Part shown: positions 22,111 to 30,463 of the stretch, one piece after another | How the letters are laid out: every line of letters starts with the position of its first letter | Position numbering within the stretch: the stretch's first letter is position 1 | Origin: JAJXXT01 sp963764465 | GTDB lineage: Bacteria; Pseudomonadota; Alphaproteobacteria; Acetobacterales; Acetobacteraceae | Assembly: GCA_963764465.1 (NCBI GenBank) | Contig: CAVXSO010000004.1 | Location: forward strand, 124,001-188,000 | Length of the DNA stretch: 64,000 nt | Direction: 5' to 3' | Notes under the pieces: generated by a model | The model's input: only the letters and a program-made list of their open reading frames with translations | Database searches by the model: none | What the model was told of the DNA's origin: nothing | Made by a program: the position numbers and the translations under genes

Positions 22111-23939
22111 AGCAGGGTGCGCGCGCCGGCGCGCGGTGGGAACGAGGCCACGGTCCCGGAGCGCCCGCGCAGCACCGCGCGCGTGCGCACGAAGGCGTTC
22201 ACGCTGGCGTGCAGGCCAAGGAACCGGTCGAGCACCGAGGCCATCAGGAACAGCCCGCTCGTCTGCCACACGCGCTGGTCGAACTCGAGCGTCACATCGA
22301 GCCCACGGCAGAAGGCGCCGACCCGCGCCCCGGGCACCCGCGCCGCCCCCGGTGTCGCGCGCACCGCCAGCAGTCCGCCGATCGCTGCCCGGCTCTCCGC
22401 GGAATCCCTCAAATCGTAGAGGCGCAGCACTTCCTTGAGCGCGTTGGCGCCCTCCGCCTCGCCCACCACCGAGAGATGGCCAAGCGAGAGATGCGAGATC
22501 AACCGCCAGAACCCGTGCTCGCGCAGTTGCATGCGCGCCGGCGCCGTGGGTGCGGTCAGGCAGTTGACGCGCGCGACCGCCGCGGCTCCCTCGGCGAGGC
22601 GCAGGCGCGGATGCCCGCCGCCGAAGGGCAGTTCCGTCGGCAGGTCGCGGTTGCTGCAAAGCGCATCCACCGAAAGCACTGTCTCGGCCGGCGTGTCGGG
22701 GTCGAGCGCCGGGTCGAACGGCGCCAGATAGACCTCGCTGCCACGCAGCGGCGCCGGGCTGTCGCGGCGCGCCACGAGATAAAAGCCGCCGGGCGTCTCG
22801 GTATCGGGATCGCCGTGGGTGAGGCGGTAGAAGGGTCGCCACGGGCGCGACGAACCGTCGGGACGGCTTTCGCGCACCTGCTCGACGCCCCAGACCTCGA
22901 AGGTCGCGGGCCGGCGCACGTCCGGCACCACGCGATATTCGGTTGTCATGTGCGTGAGCGGGATCGGGTCGCAGCGTTGCGGAAAGAGGTTGACCACCGG
23001 CGTGCAGCCGAGCGCCAGCGCCTCCGGCCCCACCATGCGCTCGAGATCGGGCAGCGCATGGTCGAGATAGACGAAGATCTCGAGCCGGTTGCCCGCCGGC
23101 GCGGTGGCGGATCCGGTCTTGGCCTCGATGCCGGCGAGGTCGAGGAAAAGGAACTTCTCGGGTGACGCGAAATATTCCGACAGCAGGCGAAAGCCGGAGA
23201 AACTGCGCGCCGGCCAGGGCAGCAGTGCCTCCTCCGGCGCGAAGCCGACCGGCTGGATCGCCTCCGGCCCGGCAAGCACGGCCGCCGTGTCGGAGGGGCC
23301 ATCCGCGAAGGCCACGCCGAGCGCATGCCTCGCGAGAAGTTCGTAGAGCGGCAGCGCAATGTTCGGCGCGGCACGCAGGAACAGCCGCAGCCGGTCCAGG
23401 CCGAGATCCGCGAACGTCTTGTCCGGGCTCGCGGTGCGCAGCGTGATCCGCAGCACGCTCATCGCCCCCGCCGCGCGCGGGTTCGGGGGCGCTGCCAGAG
23501 GCTGGCCGGACAGACGCACCCCCTCGATCTCGACGGGCCAGAGTGTCGTCTCGTATGCGGTACGGAATCGGCACGTCTCGCCGCGCACCGGCTCGGTGTC
23601 GAGCGGGAAGAAGCGGGGAATCCGTGCCGACCCCGCGAGGTCCGGCTGTGGCGCGAACTGCACCACGGCGGTGGCGGGGAAGGGGGCCAGGTAGTGCGGG
23701 TAGAGCACGCCCAGAAGCGCGTCGGTCAGCTCGGGGAACTCGTCGTCGAGCCGATGATGCACGCGCGCGGCGAGGAAGGCGACGCCGTCGAGCAGGCGCG
23801 CGACCAGCGGGTCGTCCACCGCGTCGCGCGAAAGGCGCAGGCGCCCCGCAATCTTGGGATTGGCCTCCGCGAACTCGGCCGCGAGCCGGCGGATCGCGAC
23901 CAGTTCCCGGTTGTAGTAGGGCAGCAGCGTGTCAGACAT
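22107..23939 (-). CDS. tssF: T6SS baseplate protein TssF
   Basis: TssF (VasA/ImpG), about 610 residues, as expected. It partners with TssG in the baseplate wedge and contacts Hcp and the sheath. The diagnostic start LLPYYNRELVAIRRLAAEFAE and PKIAGRLRLS, the DPLVARLLDGVAFLAARV block and the late HLSLGHLSVVGEAEGANALKEVLRLYD block are all present. A GAAGGG ribosome site precedes the ATG by 8 bases. The gene overlaps tssE by 8 bp and tssG by 4 bp, so the three baseplate proteins are translationally coupled. Confidence 0.93.
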   Translation of the reverse strand: MSDTLLPYYNRELVAIRRLAAEFAEANPKIAGRLRLSRDAVDDPLVARLLDGVAFLAARVHHRLDDEFPELTDALLGVLYPHYLAPFPATAVVQFAPQPDLAGSARIPRFFPLDTEPVRGETCRFRTAYETTLWPVEIEGVRLSGQPLAAPPNPRAAGAMSVLRITLRTASPDKTFADLGLDRLRLFLRAAPNIALPLYELLARHALGVAFADGPSDTAAVLAGPEAIQPVGFAPEEALLPWPARSFSGFRLLSEYFASPEKFLFLDLAGIEAKTGSATAPAGNRLEIFVYLDHALPDLERMVGPEALALGCTPVVNLFPQRCDPIPLTHMTTEYRVVPDVRRPATFEVWGVEQVRESRPDGSSRPWRPFYRLTHGDPDTETPGGFYLVARRDSPAPLRGSEVYLAPFDPALDPDTPAETVLSVDALCSNRDLPTELPFGGGHPRLRLAEGAAAVARVNCLTAPTAPARMQLREHGFWRLISHLSLGHLSVVGEAEGANALKEVLRLYDLRDSAESRAAIGGLLAVRATPGAARVPGARVGAFCRGLDVTLEFDQRVWQTSGLFLMASVLDRFLGLHASVNAFVRTRAVLRGRSGTVASFPPRAGARTLL

Positions 23940-24486
23940 CGTCGCGGCCCTTCACCTCGACATCGGTGGTGGCGATGTCGACCGTGGTGTCGAAGGCGAT
24001 CGGCTCCGGCGCGGGCTCGGCGTGCAGCAGGCCGTCGATACGCAGCCGTAACGTCGGCTCCAGCTTGTTCGCGCCCTCCACCAGCGAGACGCTCACCGTC
24101 GCGAGCCGCGGTTCGAAGCGCCGGATCGTGGCCTCGATCTCCTCGCGCAGCGCCTCGCGCCGCTTGGGATCGCTCATCGTGCCGGAGGTGAAGTCCGGCA
24201 CGCCGTAGCCCATGGAGGAACTCGCAAGCTCGCCGAACTCCGCGGGCCAGGAGCGGTGGCGCCGCCGCGCGTTGAGCAGTGCCTCGAGATCGCGGCGCAC
24301 GGATGCGCGCAGGATGGCGAGCGCCTCGACGCTGCCGATCGGCGGGTCGCGCTCGGCCTCGGGGTTGTCGTCCATCAGCCGGTCGAGCAGGGGCAGCAGC
24401 GCGCGCACCGGGGCGCGCCTCGCCGCGGCCTCGCCGCGCCCGCCATCGCTCCAGCCTCCACGGGGATCGCGCCCGCGCCCGCTCAT
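23932..24486 (-). CDS. tssE: T6SS baseplate protein TssE (gp25-like)
   Basis: TssE is the lysozyme-like-fold gp25 homologue of the baseplate that nucleates sheath assembly. The 184 residues include LLDRLMDDNPEA, the SVEALAILRASVRRDLEALLNARRR helix and the GYGVPDFTSGTM motif, then a C-terminal gp25 core with EIEATIRRFEPRLATVSVSL. The ATG at 24486 is preferred to a TTG at 24534. The first 40 residues are Arg/Gly-rich and longer than usual. It lies between tagJ/impE (58 bp gap) and tssF (8-bp overlap). Confidence 0.92.
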   Translation of the reverse strand: MSGRGRDPRGGWSDGGRGEAAARRAPVRALLPLLDRLMDDNPEAERDPPIGSVEALAILRASVRRDLEALLNARRRHRSWPAEFGELASSSMGYGVPDFTSGTMSDPKRREALREEIEATIRRFEPRLATVSVSLVEGANKLEPTLRLRIDGLLHAEPAPEPIAFDTTVDIATTDVEVKGRDDV

Positions 24487-24544
24487 GCGCCGCCCGCCTT
24501 CAGGCCCAGCGCCGTCTCCATAAGCGATGGCCAAAGGCCTCGCA

Positions 24545-25348
24545 TCACGCGCCGGCGAAGCTGAGTTCGGTCAGGTCCATGATCCCGACTGCGTCGTCGC
24601 CGGCAAGGAAGACGCGCTGTCCCACGCCGCGCACCAGCCCGGGGGCGAGTTCCCGCCACTCCGTCTCGCGGCCGAGCCGCAGCGCCGCGGACAGGTCCGG
24701 CTCGTCGCTGGCATAGGTCGCGGGCAGGTAGATCTCGCCGTCCGGCCCATCCTGCACGGACATGCTGGCGCGCCTCCAGATCAGGTCCCGTGGCCGCTTC
24801 GGCGCATGGAACTGCAACAATTCCACCCGCTCGGTCGGGATCCAGAAATACTTGCCGGTCGAGGTGAGTACCTCAAAGAATCCGGTCGCGAGGTCGTCCG
24901 CGTCGCGGAAATCGTCGATCGGCTTGCCGGCGATCGTGCCCGCGGCGCGCGGACGCGCCTCCTCGGCGGTCGCAGCCAGGCGCGCCGCCTCCGCGACGTC
25001 GCCGCCGCGCAGGGCGACGAGAGCCGCCAGCGCCGCGCGCTCCGGTTCGCCCGGCTCCCCCAGAAACTCGGGCACGCGGCCGTCGCGGTACAGCTGCCGC
25101 CGCGCCGTCTCCGCGCGCAGCAGCTGGCGGAATTCGGCGATCACCACCGCGGCGCCAGGGTCGGCCTCGGAGGCGGCGTCCAGGATCACGTCGGCACGTT
25201 CCAGATTGCCCGCGGCGAGCAGCAGTTCCGCGAGCAGCACGCGCGCGCCGAGATCGGTCGGCGTCTTGCGCACCGCCGCGCCGGCGGCATCGACCGCTTC
25301 GGCAAGCTTGCCGAACTCGAAACAGGTTTCCCGCCGTCTCCGCACCAT
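24545..25348 (-). CDS. tagJ: T6SS accessory protein ImpE/TagJ
   Basis: A 267-residue ImpE-family protein. TagJ binds the TssB sheath protein and can help recruit the ClpV unfoldase; it is accessory rather than core. The TPR-like N-terminus FEFGKLAEAVDAAGAAVRKTP...ARVLLAELLLAAGN and the later FEVLTSTGKYFWIPTERVELLQF and RPRDLIWRRASM blocks are characteristic. ATG 25348 puts the first helix about nine residues from the start; ATG 25393, 15 codons earlier, is an alternative. It sits after tssC2, separated by 67 bp. Confidence 0.87.
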   Translation of the reverse strand: MVRRRRETCFEFGKLAEAVDAAGAAVRKTPTDLGARVLLAELLLAAGNLERADVILDAASEADPGAAVVIAEFRQLLRAETARRQLYRDGRVPEFLGEPGEPERAALAALVALRGGDVAEAARLAATAEEARPRAAGTIAGKPIDDFRDADDLATGFFEVLTSTGKYFWIPTERVELLQFHAPKRPRDLIWRRASMSVQDGPDGEIYLPATYASDEPDLSAALRLGRETEWRELAPGLVRGVGQRVFLAGDDAVGIMDLTELSFAGA

Positions 25349-25415
25349 CCGGCATCGCTCTTCCTCCGCTTCCCTCACGTTGATCCGTAACATTCCCGCC
25401 GCTCGCGTTCCGAAC

Positions 25416-26966
25416 TTATCGCACCGATCCAGGGGCGGCGATATCGGTGACGAGGCGGAAGCTCGCAGACACGTCGTCGAGTTGGAAATGCGGCTGCAGG
25501 TGGATGATGCAGCCATACACGCCCGGCCGGCCAGGCCGCTCGCGCACGTTCACCCGGCCGGCGAGCAGCGGATAGCGCGCGCGGCTGTCGGCACCGGCGC
25601 TCACGCTCGCGTTGACGTGGCGGTTGAGCCAGGTCTGCAACTGGTGCTCGATCTCTTCCGCCGTGCGGAAGGAGCCGACCATGTCGCGGCCCAGCACCTT
25701 GAGGTAGTGAGCGAAGCGGGAGACGCAGAGTAGCGTGTTAATCTGTGCCGAGATCCGCGCGTTGGCGTTGGCCGCCTCCGCCGTCGGGCCGGCGTAGAGC
25801 CGCGGCGCCTGCAGGCTGCGTACGGCGCCGAACACCGCGTCCTCGGACCATGGAATGCCGGCGAGTGGCATGAACCCGGCGTCCACCAGCGCGCGTTCCT
25901 GATGGTCCGTCAGCACCACCTCCAGCGGCGGGCGCACCCAGATCAGGCCGGCCTCGGTGGAGAACGCTTCAAGCGGCAACTCGTCCACCAGCCCGCCATT
26001 GCGCTGGTCCATCTCAACGCCGCGCACATCGGCGGGCCAGCCGAAATCGGCAAAGGCGCGCGCGACGGTGGCGGCAAATGCGTAGGCCGGGTTCATCCAC
26101 ACGCGGCTTTCCGCGTCCGGCGCGTCCTCCTCGTAGCGGAACGGCTCGGCACGCAGCGGCGAGTTCCGCCACGGTGGGCGCGCCAGCACCCGCGGCATCG
26201 CGAGTGCGAGGAAACGGATGTCCTCGACCGCGAACAGGCCACGCCAGCGCGTGTATTCGGTGCCGCGGAACACCGACGCGGGATCGCCGAGCCCGGCGAG
26301 GTCAGCGAAGCCATCGAGGCCCAGCAGTTCCGGCGCCACGCCGAGGACGGTGGGCGTGAAGGAGGCCGCCGAGACCCCGGCCAGCAGCTTGAGCCCGCCG
26401 ATATCGTCGGTGGGCGCGCCCGGGCCGGGCCGATGGCGCACCTCGTGGTCGATCACGACGAGCCCATAGGGCTCACCGCCGGGAGTGCCGAACTCCTCCT
26501 CGTAAATCTTGCGAAACAGCTGGCTCTGGTCGAACTCGGCGGCGCGCTCGAGGTCGCGCACCAGTTCCGGCCAGGCGGCGTTGAGCACCCGCACCTTCAC
26601 CCGGCCGCCTGGCTCGATGCCGCCGATCAGCCAGGCGAGGCCACGCCACGCCCCCTCGATCCGGCGCAGGCGCGGATGATGCAGGATCGCATCGAGCTGA
26701 CCCGCGATCAGCGCGTCGATCGTGGCGATGTCGCGATCGAGGGCAAGCCGCAGCCGCGCGACGTCGCCGGCGAGCGGCGCCGCGCGCTCGGCGCCGAACC
26801 AGTCGCGCAACAGCGCCGCCGGCTCGCTCCTGGCGACGAAGGAGGCGACGTGTTCCGCCGCCGCCTCGCGCCCCGCGCCGACGAACCGCCCGTCGAGCAC
26901 GATGTCGCGCGCCGGGCGCGGCGGGGCCGTGGTCTCGGCCGCCGCCCCTCCCGCCGCTGCCTCCAA
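25416..26966 (-). CDS. Second TssC-like sheath protein (ImpD type)
   Basis: A 516-residue EvpB/VipB-family protein, a paralogue of the tssC product encoded just upstream. Shared blocks are EGAWRGLAWLIGG, AEFDQSQLFRKIYEEEFGTPGG, FRGTEYTRWRGL and the C-terminal SRFAHYLKVLGRDMVGSF...WLNRHVNASV. Imp-type loci of rhizobia carry such tandem genes (impC, impD). The second copy has a longer, Ala/Pro-rich N-terminus and lost part of the N-terminal sheath-strand region, so it may be a specialised sheath or baseplate-distal component rather than the main sheath. It starts with TTG 3 bp after the tssC stop; AGAAGG lies 8 bases before it. Confidence 0.87.
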   Translation of the reverse strand: MEAAAGGAAAETTAPPRPARDIVLDGRFVGAGREAAAEHVASFVARSEPAALLRDWFGAERAAPLAGDVARLRLALDRDIATIDALIAGQLDAILHHPRLRRIEGAWRGLAWLIGGIEPGGRVKVRVLNAAWPELVRDLERAAEFDQSQLFRKIYEEEFGTPGGEPYGLVVIDHEVRHRPGPGAPTDDIGGLKLLAGVSAASFTPTVLGVAPELLGLDGFADLAGLGDPASVFRGTEYTRWRGLFAVEDIRFLALAMPRVLARPPWRNSPLRAEPFRYEEDAPDAESRVWMNPAYAFAATVARAFADFGWPADVRGVEMDQRNGGLVDELPLEAFSTEAGLIWVRPPLEVVLTDHQERALVDAGFMPLAGIPWSEDAVFGAVRSLQAPRLYAGPTAEAANANARISAQINTLLCVSRFAHYLKVLGRDMVGSFRTAEEIEHQLQTWLNRHVNASVSAGADSRARYPLLAGRVNVRERPGRPGVYGCIIHLQPHFQLDDVSASFRLVTDIAAPGSVR

Positions 26967-26969
26967 GCG

Positions 26970-28460
26970 TCAGGCCTTCTGCGGAATGCGCGCGACCATG
27001 CGCATGCTGGTGGTCAGTTCCTCCATCTGCAGCCACGGCCGCATATAGGCAACGGCGTTATAGGAACCCGGCTTGCCGGGGATCTCCTTCACCTCGACGC
27101 GGGCCTCGCGCAGCGGGTACTTGGCCTTCGTCTCCTGCCCCGCGTTCTCGTTGGCGTTGACGTAGTTCTTAATCCAGCGGTTCAGCCACAGCTCACAGTC
27201 GCTCGCCTCCATGAAGGAGCCGATCTTGTCGCGCGCCATCACCTTGAGGAAATGCGCGAAGCGGCTGGTCGCCATGATGTAGGGCAGGCGCGCCGAGATC
27301 GCGGCGTTCGCGGTTGCGTCCGGCCGGTCGTATTTCTTCGGCTTCTGCGCCGACTGCGCCCCGAAGAACACCGCGTAGTCCGTATTCTTGTAGTGGCAGA
27401 GCGGCAGGAAACCCTGGTTGGAGAGCTCGAACTCGCGCCGGTCGGTGATGCCGATCTCGGTCGGGCACTTGGTGTCGAGGTCGCCGTCGTCGGAGGTGAA
27501 GACGTGGTTGGGCAGCCCCTCCACCTTGCCGCCGCCCTCGGCGCCGCGGATCGCGACACAGAACCCGCTCTGCGCGAACGAGTCCGTGAGCCGCGTGGCC
27601 ATCGTGTAGGCCGCGTTCATCCAGCAATAATCATGGTGCTGCATCGGCAGCGCGGCACCATTGGCGTCGTACGGCGCCTCCTCGTAGGCGAACTCGTCGA
27701 TCGGCTTGGTCGCCGAGCCATAGGGCAGGCGGGCGATGACGCGCGGCAACACGAGGGAGACGAAGCGGCTGTCCTCGCTGTCGCGGAAGCTGCGCCACTT
27801 CGTATACTCGGCGGTCTCGAAGATCTTCGCGAGGTCGCGCGGCTTGGACAGCTCCGTCCAGTCGGAGAAGCCGAACATCTGCGCCCCGGCGGCCGAGACG
27901 AAGGGCGCGAAGCTCGCCGCCGCGACGTTGGAGACGAGGCGCAGCGTGTCGACGTCGTCCGGGTGGTTGGTCCACTCGTAGTCGCCGATCAGCGAGCCAT
28001 AGGGCTCGCCGCCCGGCGTGCCGAACTCGTTCTCGTAGATCTTCTTGAACAGCTGGCTCTGGTCGAATTCCACCGCCTTGGTCAGGTCGCGGTTCAGCTC
28101 GCGCTTGGTGATGTTGAGCACCCGGAGCTTGAGCGACGCGCCCGTCTCCGAATTCATCACCAGGTAGTTAAGACCGCGCCACGAACCCTCGAGCTTGAGG
28201 AATTTCGGGTCATGTATGATCGCGTTGAGCTGCGACGACAGCTTGCGATCGATCGCGGCGATGGCGGCGTTGAACGTGCGCGTCAGGTTCTTGTCGAAGG
28301 TGACGGTGCCCGCGAGCGCCTGCTCGACGAGCGTCTTGACCAGGTCCTGCGCGCGATCGGGCTCGGTCTGCTTGGTGGCGGCGACGACCTGGTCGAGGAT
28401 GTTGAGGGCACCCTCTTCCGTGGTCGTGGCGGCACCAGCGGCGGCTTTCGCTTCTGACAT
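26970..28460 (-). CDS. tssC: T6SS sheath large subunit TssC
   Basis: TssC (VipB/EvpB/ImpC), 496 residues, polymerises with TssB into the contractile sheath around the Hcp tube in the cytoplasm. Recognised blocks: ILDQVVAATKQTEPDRAQDL at the start, KLEGSWRGLNYLVMNSETG, AVEFDQSQLFKKIYENEFG, DTLRLVSNVAAASFAPFVSA and SRFAHFLKVMARDKIGSFM. An AGGAGG ribosome site precedes the ATG. It follows tssB by 4 bp, and tssC2 follows it by 3 bp. Confidence 0.96.
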   Translation of the reverse strand: MSEAKAAAGAATTTEEGALNILDQVVAATKQTEPDRAQDLVKTLVEQALAGTVTFDKNLTRTFNAAIAAIDRKLSSQLNAIIHDPKFLKLEGSWRGLNYLVMNSETGASLKLRVLNITKRELNRDLTKAVEFDQSQLFKKIYENEFGTPGGEPYGSLIGDYEWTNHPDDVDTLRLVSNVAAASFAPFVSAAGAQMFGFSDWTELSKPRDLAKIFETAEYTKWRSFRDSEDSRFVSLVLPRVIARLPYGSATKPIDEFAYEEAPYDANGAALPMQHHDYCWMNAAYTMATRLTDSFAQSGFCVAIRGAEGGGKVEGLPNHVFTSDDGDLDTKCPTEIGITDRREFELSNQGFLPLCHYKNTDYAVFFGAQSAQKPKKYDRPDATANAAISARLPYIMATSRFAHFLKVMARDKIGSFMEASDCELWLNRWIKNYVNANENAGQETKAKYPLREARVEVKEIPGKPGSYNAVAYMRPWLQMEELTTSMRMVARIPQKA

Positions 28461-28464
28461 CGTT

Positions 28465-28974
28465 TCAGCCCTCCTGCTTGCCGAGGCCGAGCTGGCCCGA
28501 CAGCGACTTCAGTTCCTCTTCGCTCTTGAGCACCTGCTCGAGCAGGTTCTCGAGCTCCTCCGAGCGGTCCACCTTGCTCATCAAGTCGCGCAGCTTGTTG
28601 CGCGTTTCGATCAGCGCCTGCAGCGCCGGCACCTGGGCTGCGACCTTCGCGGGCTCGAAATCCTCCATCTTGTTGAACTTGAGTTCGACGCCCATCTGCG
28701 AGCCGTCGCCAGCCAGCGTGTTGTCGACCTTGAGCTTCAGCCCGGGAGCCATCCGGGCCATGACATCGTCGAAATTATCGCGGTCGATCTGGACGAATTT
28801 GCGCTCGGCGAGCGGGCGCAGCGGCTGCGTCGGGTCGCCAGAGAAATCCCCCATCACGCCAACGACGAAGGGAAGTTCCCGCTGTATCTGGGCGCCCTCC
28901 GTTTCGACCTCGTAAGTGATGTGCACCCGCGGCTTGCGCACGCGGTTCAGCTTGTCGTGAACGGACGCACTCAT
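28465..28974 (-). CDS. tssB: T6SS sheath small subunit TssB
   Basis: TssB (VipA/ImpB), 169 residues, forms heterodimers with TssC in the sheath. Typical features are SVHDKLNRVRKPRVHITYEVETEG, ELPFVVGVMGDFSG, RKFVQIDRDNFDDVMARMAP and the coiled C-terminal region LIETRNKLRDLMSKVDRSEEL that mediates sheath contacts and presents the ClpV site. GGGAGG lies six bases before the ATG at 28974; an in-frame TTG one codon earlier is less likely. A 190-bp gap separates it from tssA, so it may have its own promoter. Confidence 0.96.
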   Translation of the reverse strand: MSASVHDKLNRVRKPRVHITYEVETEGAQIQRELPFVVGVMGDFSGDPTQPLRPLAERKFVQIDRDNFDDVMARMAPGLKLKVDNTLAGDGSQMGVELKFNKMEDFEPAKVAAQVPALQALIETRNKLRDLMSKVDRSEELENLLEQVLKSEEELKSLSGQLGLGKQEG

Positions 28975-29114
28975 CAAAACCCTCCCTATGGGACTCCGCC
29001 GGGCACGCCTGTCGCGCCCGGCTCACCGGCATCGGATAATCTTCGCGCATGACCGGCCAGGTCGCCGCGCCCACCTGTTCCAGGCACGGCAGCCCCGGCA
29101 CCCCTGTCGGCGAC

Positions 29115-29144
29115 AACGTAGGCACCGGGGGGGCCACTGGTCAA
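29115..29144 (-). promoter_or_regulatory. Possible sigma70 promoter for tssBC
   Basis: In the 190-bp tssA-tssB gap, minus-strand TTGACC (29139-29144) is separated by 18 bases from TACGTT (29115-29120). The -35 matches consensus at five of six bases; the -10 match is weak. It lies about 140 bp before the tssB start. Confidence 0.25.
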
Positions 29145-29164
29145 CGAAGGTTTCATGGCAGTGC

Positions 29165-30280
29165 TCAGCCGCCCTCTCCGCTCGTCGGGCGGATGCCGAG
29201 CTGCGTGAGGATGGCGGCGCGCACGCCGGCATCGGTCACCACCTCGGCGAGAAGCTCCGGCCACGACATGCGGCCGCGGCGGATCGCTTCCTCGAGCGTG
29301 TAGGCGAGCGGCGATTGCGGCTCGGTGCGGCGGAAGAACTCGGAGATCCGCGCCAGCTCGCGCAGCATGTCCTCGCGCGTCGCCACCGCCTTGGCCGGTG
29401 CCGCGCCGCCCACCACGGCGCCGCCGCCATCGCCCTCGGTGGCCTCCGCCGCCGCCGTCTCCTCTTCCACCGCGTCCGGCGGCGCGTACCGCCCAGCGAC
29501 ATCCAGGATCTGCTGCAGCATCTCGCGCACGCGGCTGGTCGGCGGCCCATCGGCGCCCGCCCTGGCGTCGAGGATCTGGCCCATCGCCGCCCATTCGCGC
29601 ATCGCCGCCCGCGCCAGCGCGCGGATGGCGGCAAAGCGTGCGCCACCGGCGGCACGTGCCGCCGCCTCCATGTCCGCGAAGGGAATCACGCCGGCGGCCA
29701 GGCGCTGCTTCACCCGCTCCGCATCGCCGATACCCTGCAGCTCGGCCGACTGCTCGTACTGCCAGTACGGCACGTTGGTGCCGTCCTGCCTGGCGAACAG
29801 CACCAGCTTGCGCAGCGGTTGGATGAGCGTGCCGTCGCCGCCCTCGCCGTTGAGCCCGGTGACCGGCGCCACGCGCGTGGCGATGCCGTCCTCGTCCGGC
29901 ACCGGAAACAGGTTCTGGTCCCAAAACGCTTCGGCAAGCCCGGCGATCAGCTGTGCGCCCGCCGCGAGCCCCGCGAGCCCGTCGCTGCGCACCAGCGCCT
30001 CCGTGAGCCATGCCGCGAGCTCGAGGTCCTTCGCCCTCTCGGTGAGCGCGGCGAGGACGAGCTCGCGCACGGTCCGCCACTGCGGCGGCGGCGGTATCTC
30101 GACGTCCGGATTCTCGTCGGCGGTGCGCTCGGCAGCGCGGGCCTCGGCGCGGGCGTCGCGAAGCCGGTAATAAACGGATTGCGGCGAAAAATCCTCGCGC
30201 AGGTCCACACCCGCCGGCGCGTCGCCAGCGATGGGCTGCAGCAATGCCGCGACGTCGATCCCCGCCGGCGCGTCGGCCAT
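29165..30280 (-). CDS. tssA: T6SS cap/baseplate protein TssA
   Basis: TssA (ImpA), 371 residues, guides tail-tube and sheath polymerisation at the membrane complex. The ImpA N-terminal domain is evident: LLQPIAGDAPAGVDLRED...YYRLRDARAEAR, WRTVRELVLAALTERAKDLELAAWLTEAL and WDQNLFPVPDEDGIATRVAPVTGLNG. The C-terminal part has ISEFFRRTEPQSPLAYTLEEAIRRGRMSWPELL, the ending of the short TssA class. Purine-rich sequence GGGGGAGAGG precedes the ATG. It is the first gene of the minus-strand T6SS block and divergent from tssH. Confidence 0.93.
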   Translation of the reverse strand: MADAPAGIDVAALLQPIAGDAPAGVDLREDFSPQSVYYRLRDARAEARAAERTADENPDVEIPPPPQWRTVRELVLAALTERAKDLELAAWLTEALVRSDGLAGLAAGAQLIAGLAEAFWDQNLFPVPDEDGIATRVAPVTGLNGEGGDGTLIQPLRKLVLFARQDGTNVPYWQYEQSAELQGIGDAERVKQRLAAGVIPFADMEAAARAAGGARFAAIRALARAAMREWAAMGQILDARAGADGPPTSRVREMLQQILDVAGRYAPPDAVEEETAAAEATEGDGGGAVVGGAAPAKAVATREDMLRELARISEFFRRTEPQSPLAYTLEEAIRRGRMSWPELLAEVVTDAGVRAAILTQLGIRPTSGEGG

Positions 30281-30303
30281 GTTCGCCTCTCCCCCGATCC
30301 GCT

Positions 30304-30309
30304 TCTATA
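30304..30309 (-). promoter_or_regulatory. Possible -10 element before tssA
   Basis: Minus-strand TATAGA lies 24 bp before the tssA start in the 183-bp tssA/tssH divergent gap. No convincing -35 hexamer at 16-18 bp spacing was found, so the call is tentative. Confidence 0.25.
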
Positions 30310-30356
30310 CTGATTGGAACCGATAGCACCGGCAATCCCGGCTGTGTGCGGTTTTG

Positions 30357-30373
30357 TTGGCATACGTTTCGCT
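30357..30373 (+). promoter_or_regulatory. Sigma54-like -24/-12 element before tssH
   Basis: TTGGCATACGTTTCGCT has GG and GC at the exact 12-bp separation required by RpoN, with a TTGGCA upstream half and CGCT downstream half. Several consensus bases are off. It lies 91 bp before the tssH start. RpoN controls T6SS genes in several bacteria, but no bEBP gene is present in this window. Confidence 0.3.
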
Positions 30374-30463
30374 GTCACACTTTTCGCTCTGGACTCCTCG
30401 TCGATGCCGCCCCTAGGCTGCGCGCCGCTCGCGGGAACGGACCGCATAGGAAGGGGAGGCGGC

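Noticed and set aside
22111..23574. Long N-terminal extension of TssG
   Set aside because: It is tssF sequence read in another frame; the TssG family starts near the PWRF block, matching TTG 22110.
25902..28457. Plus-strand open frame of 851 codons opposite tssC genes
   Set aside because: It is an antisense shadow of two strongly conserved sheath genes.
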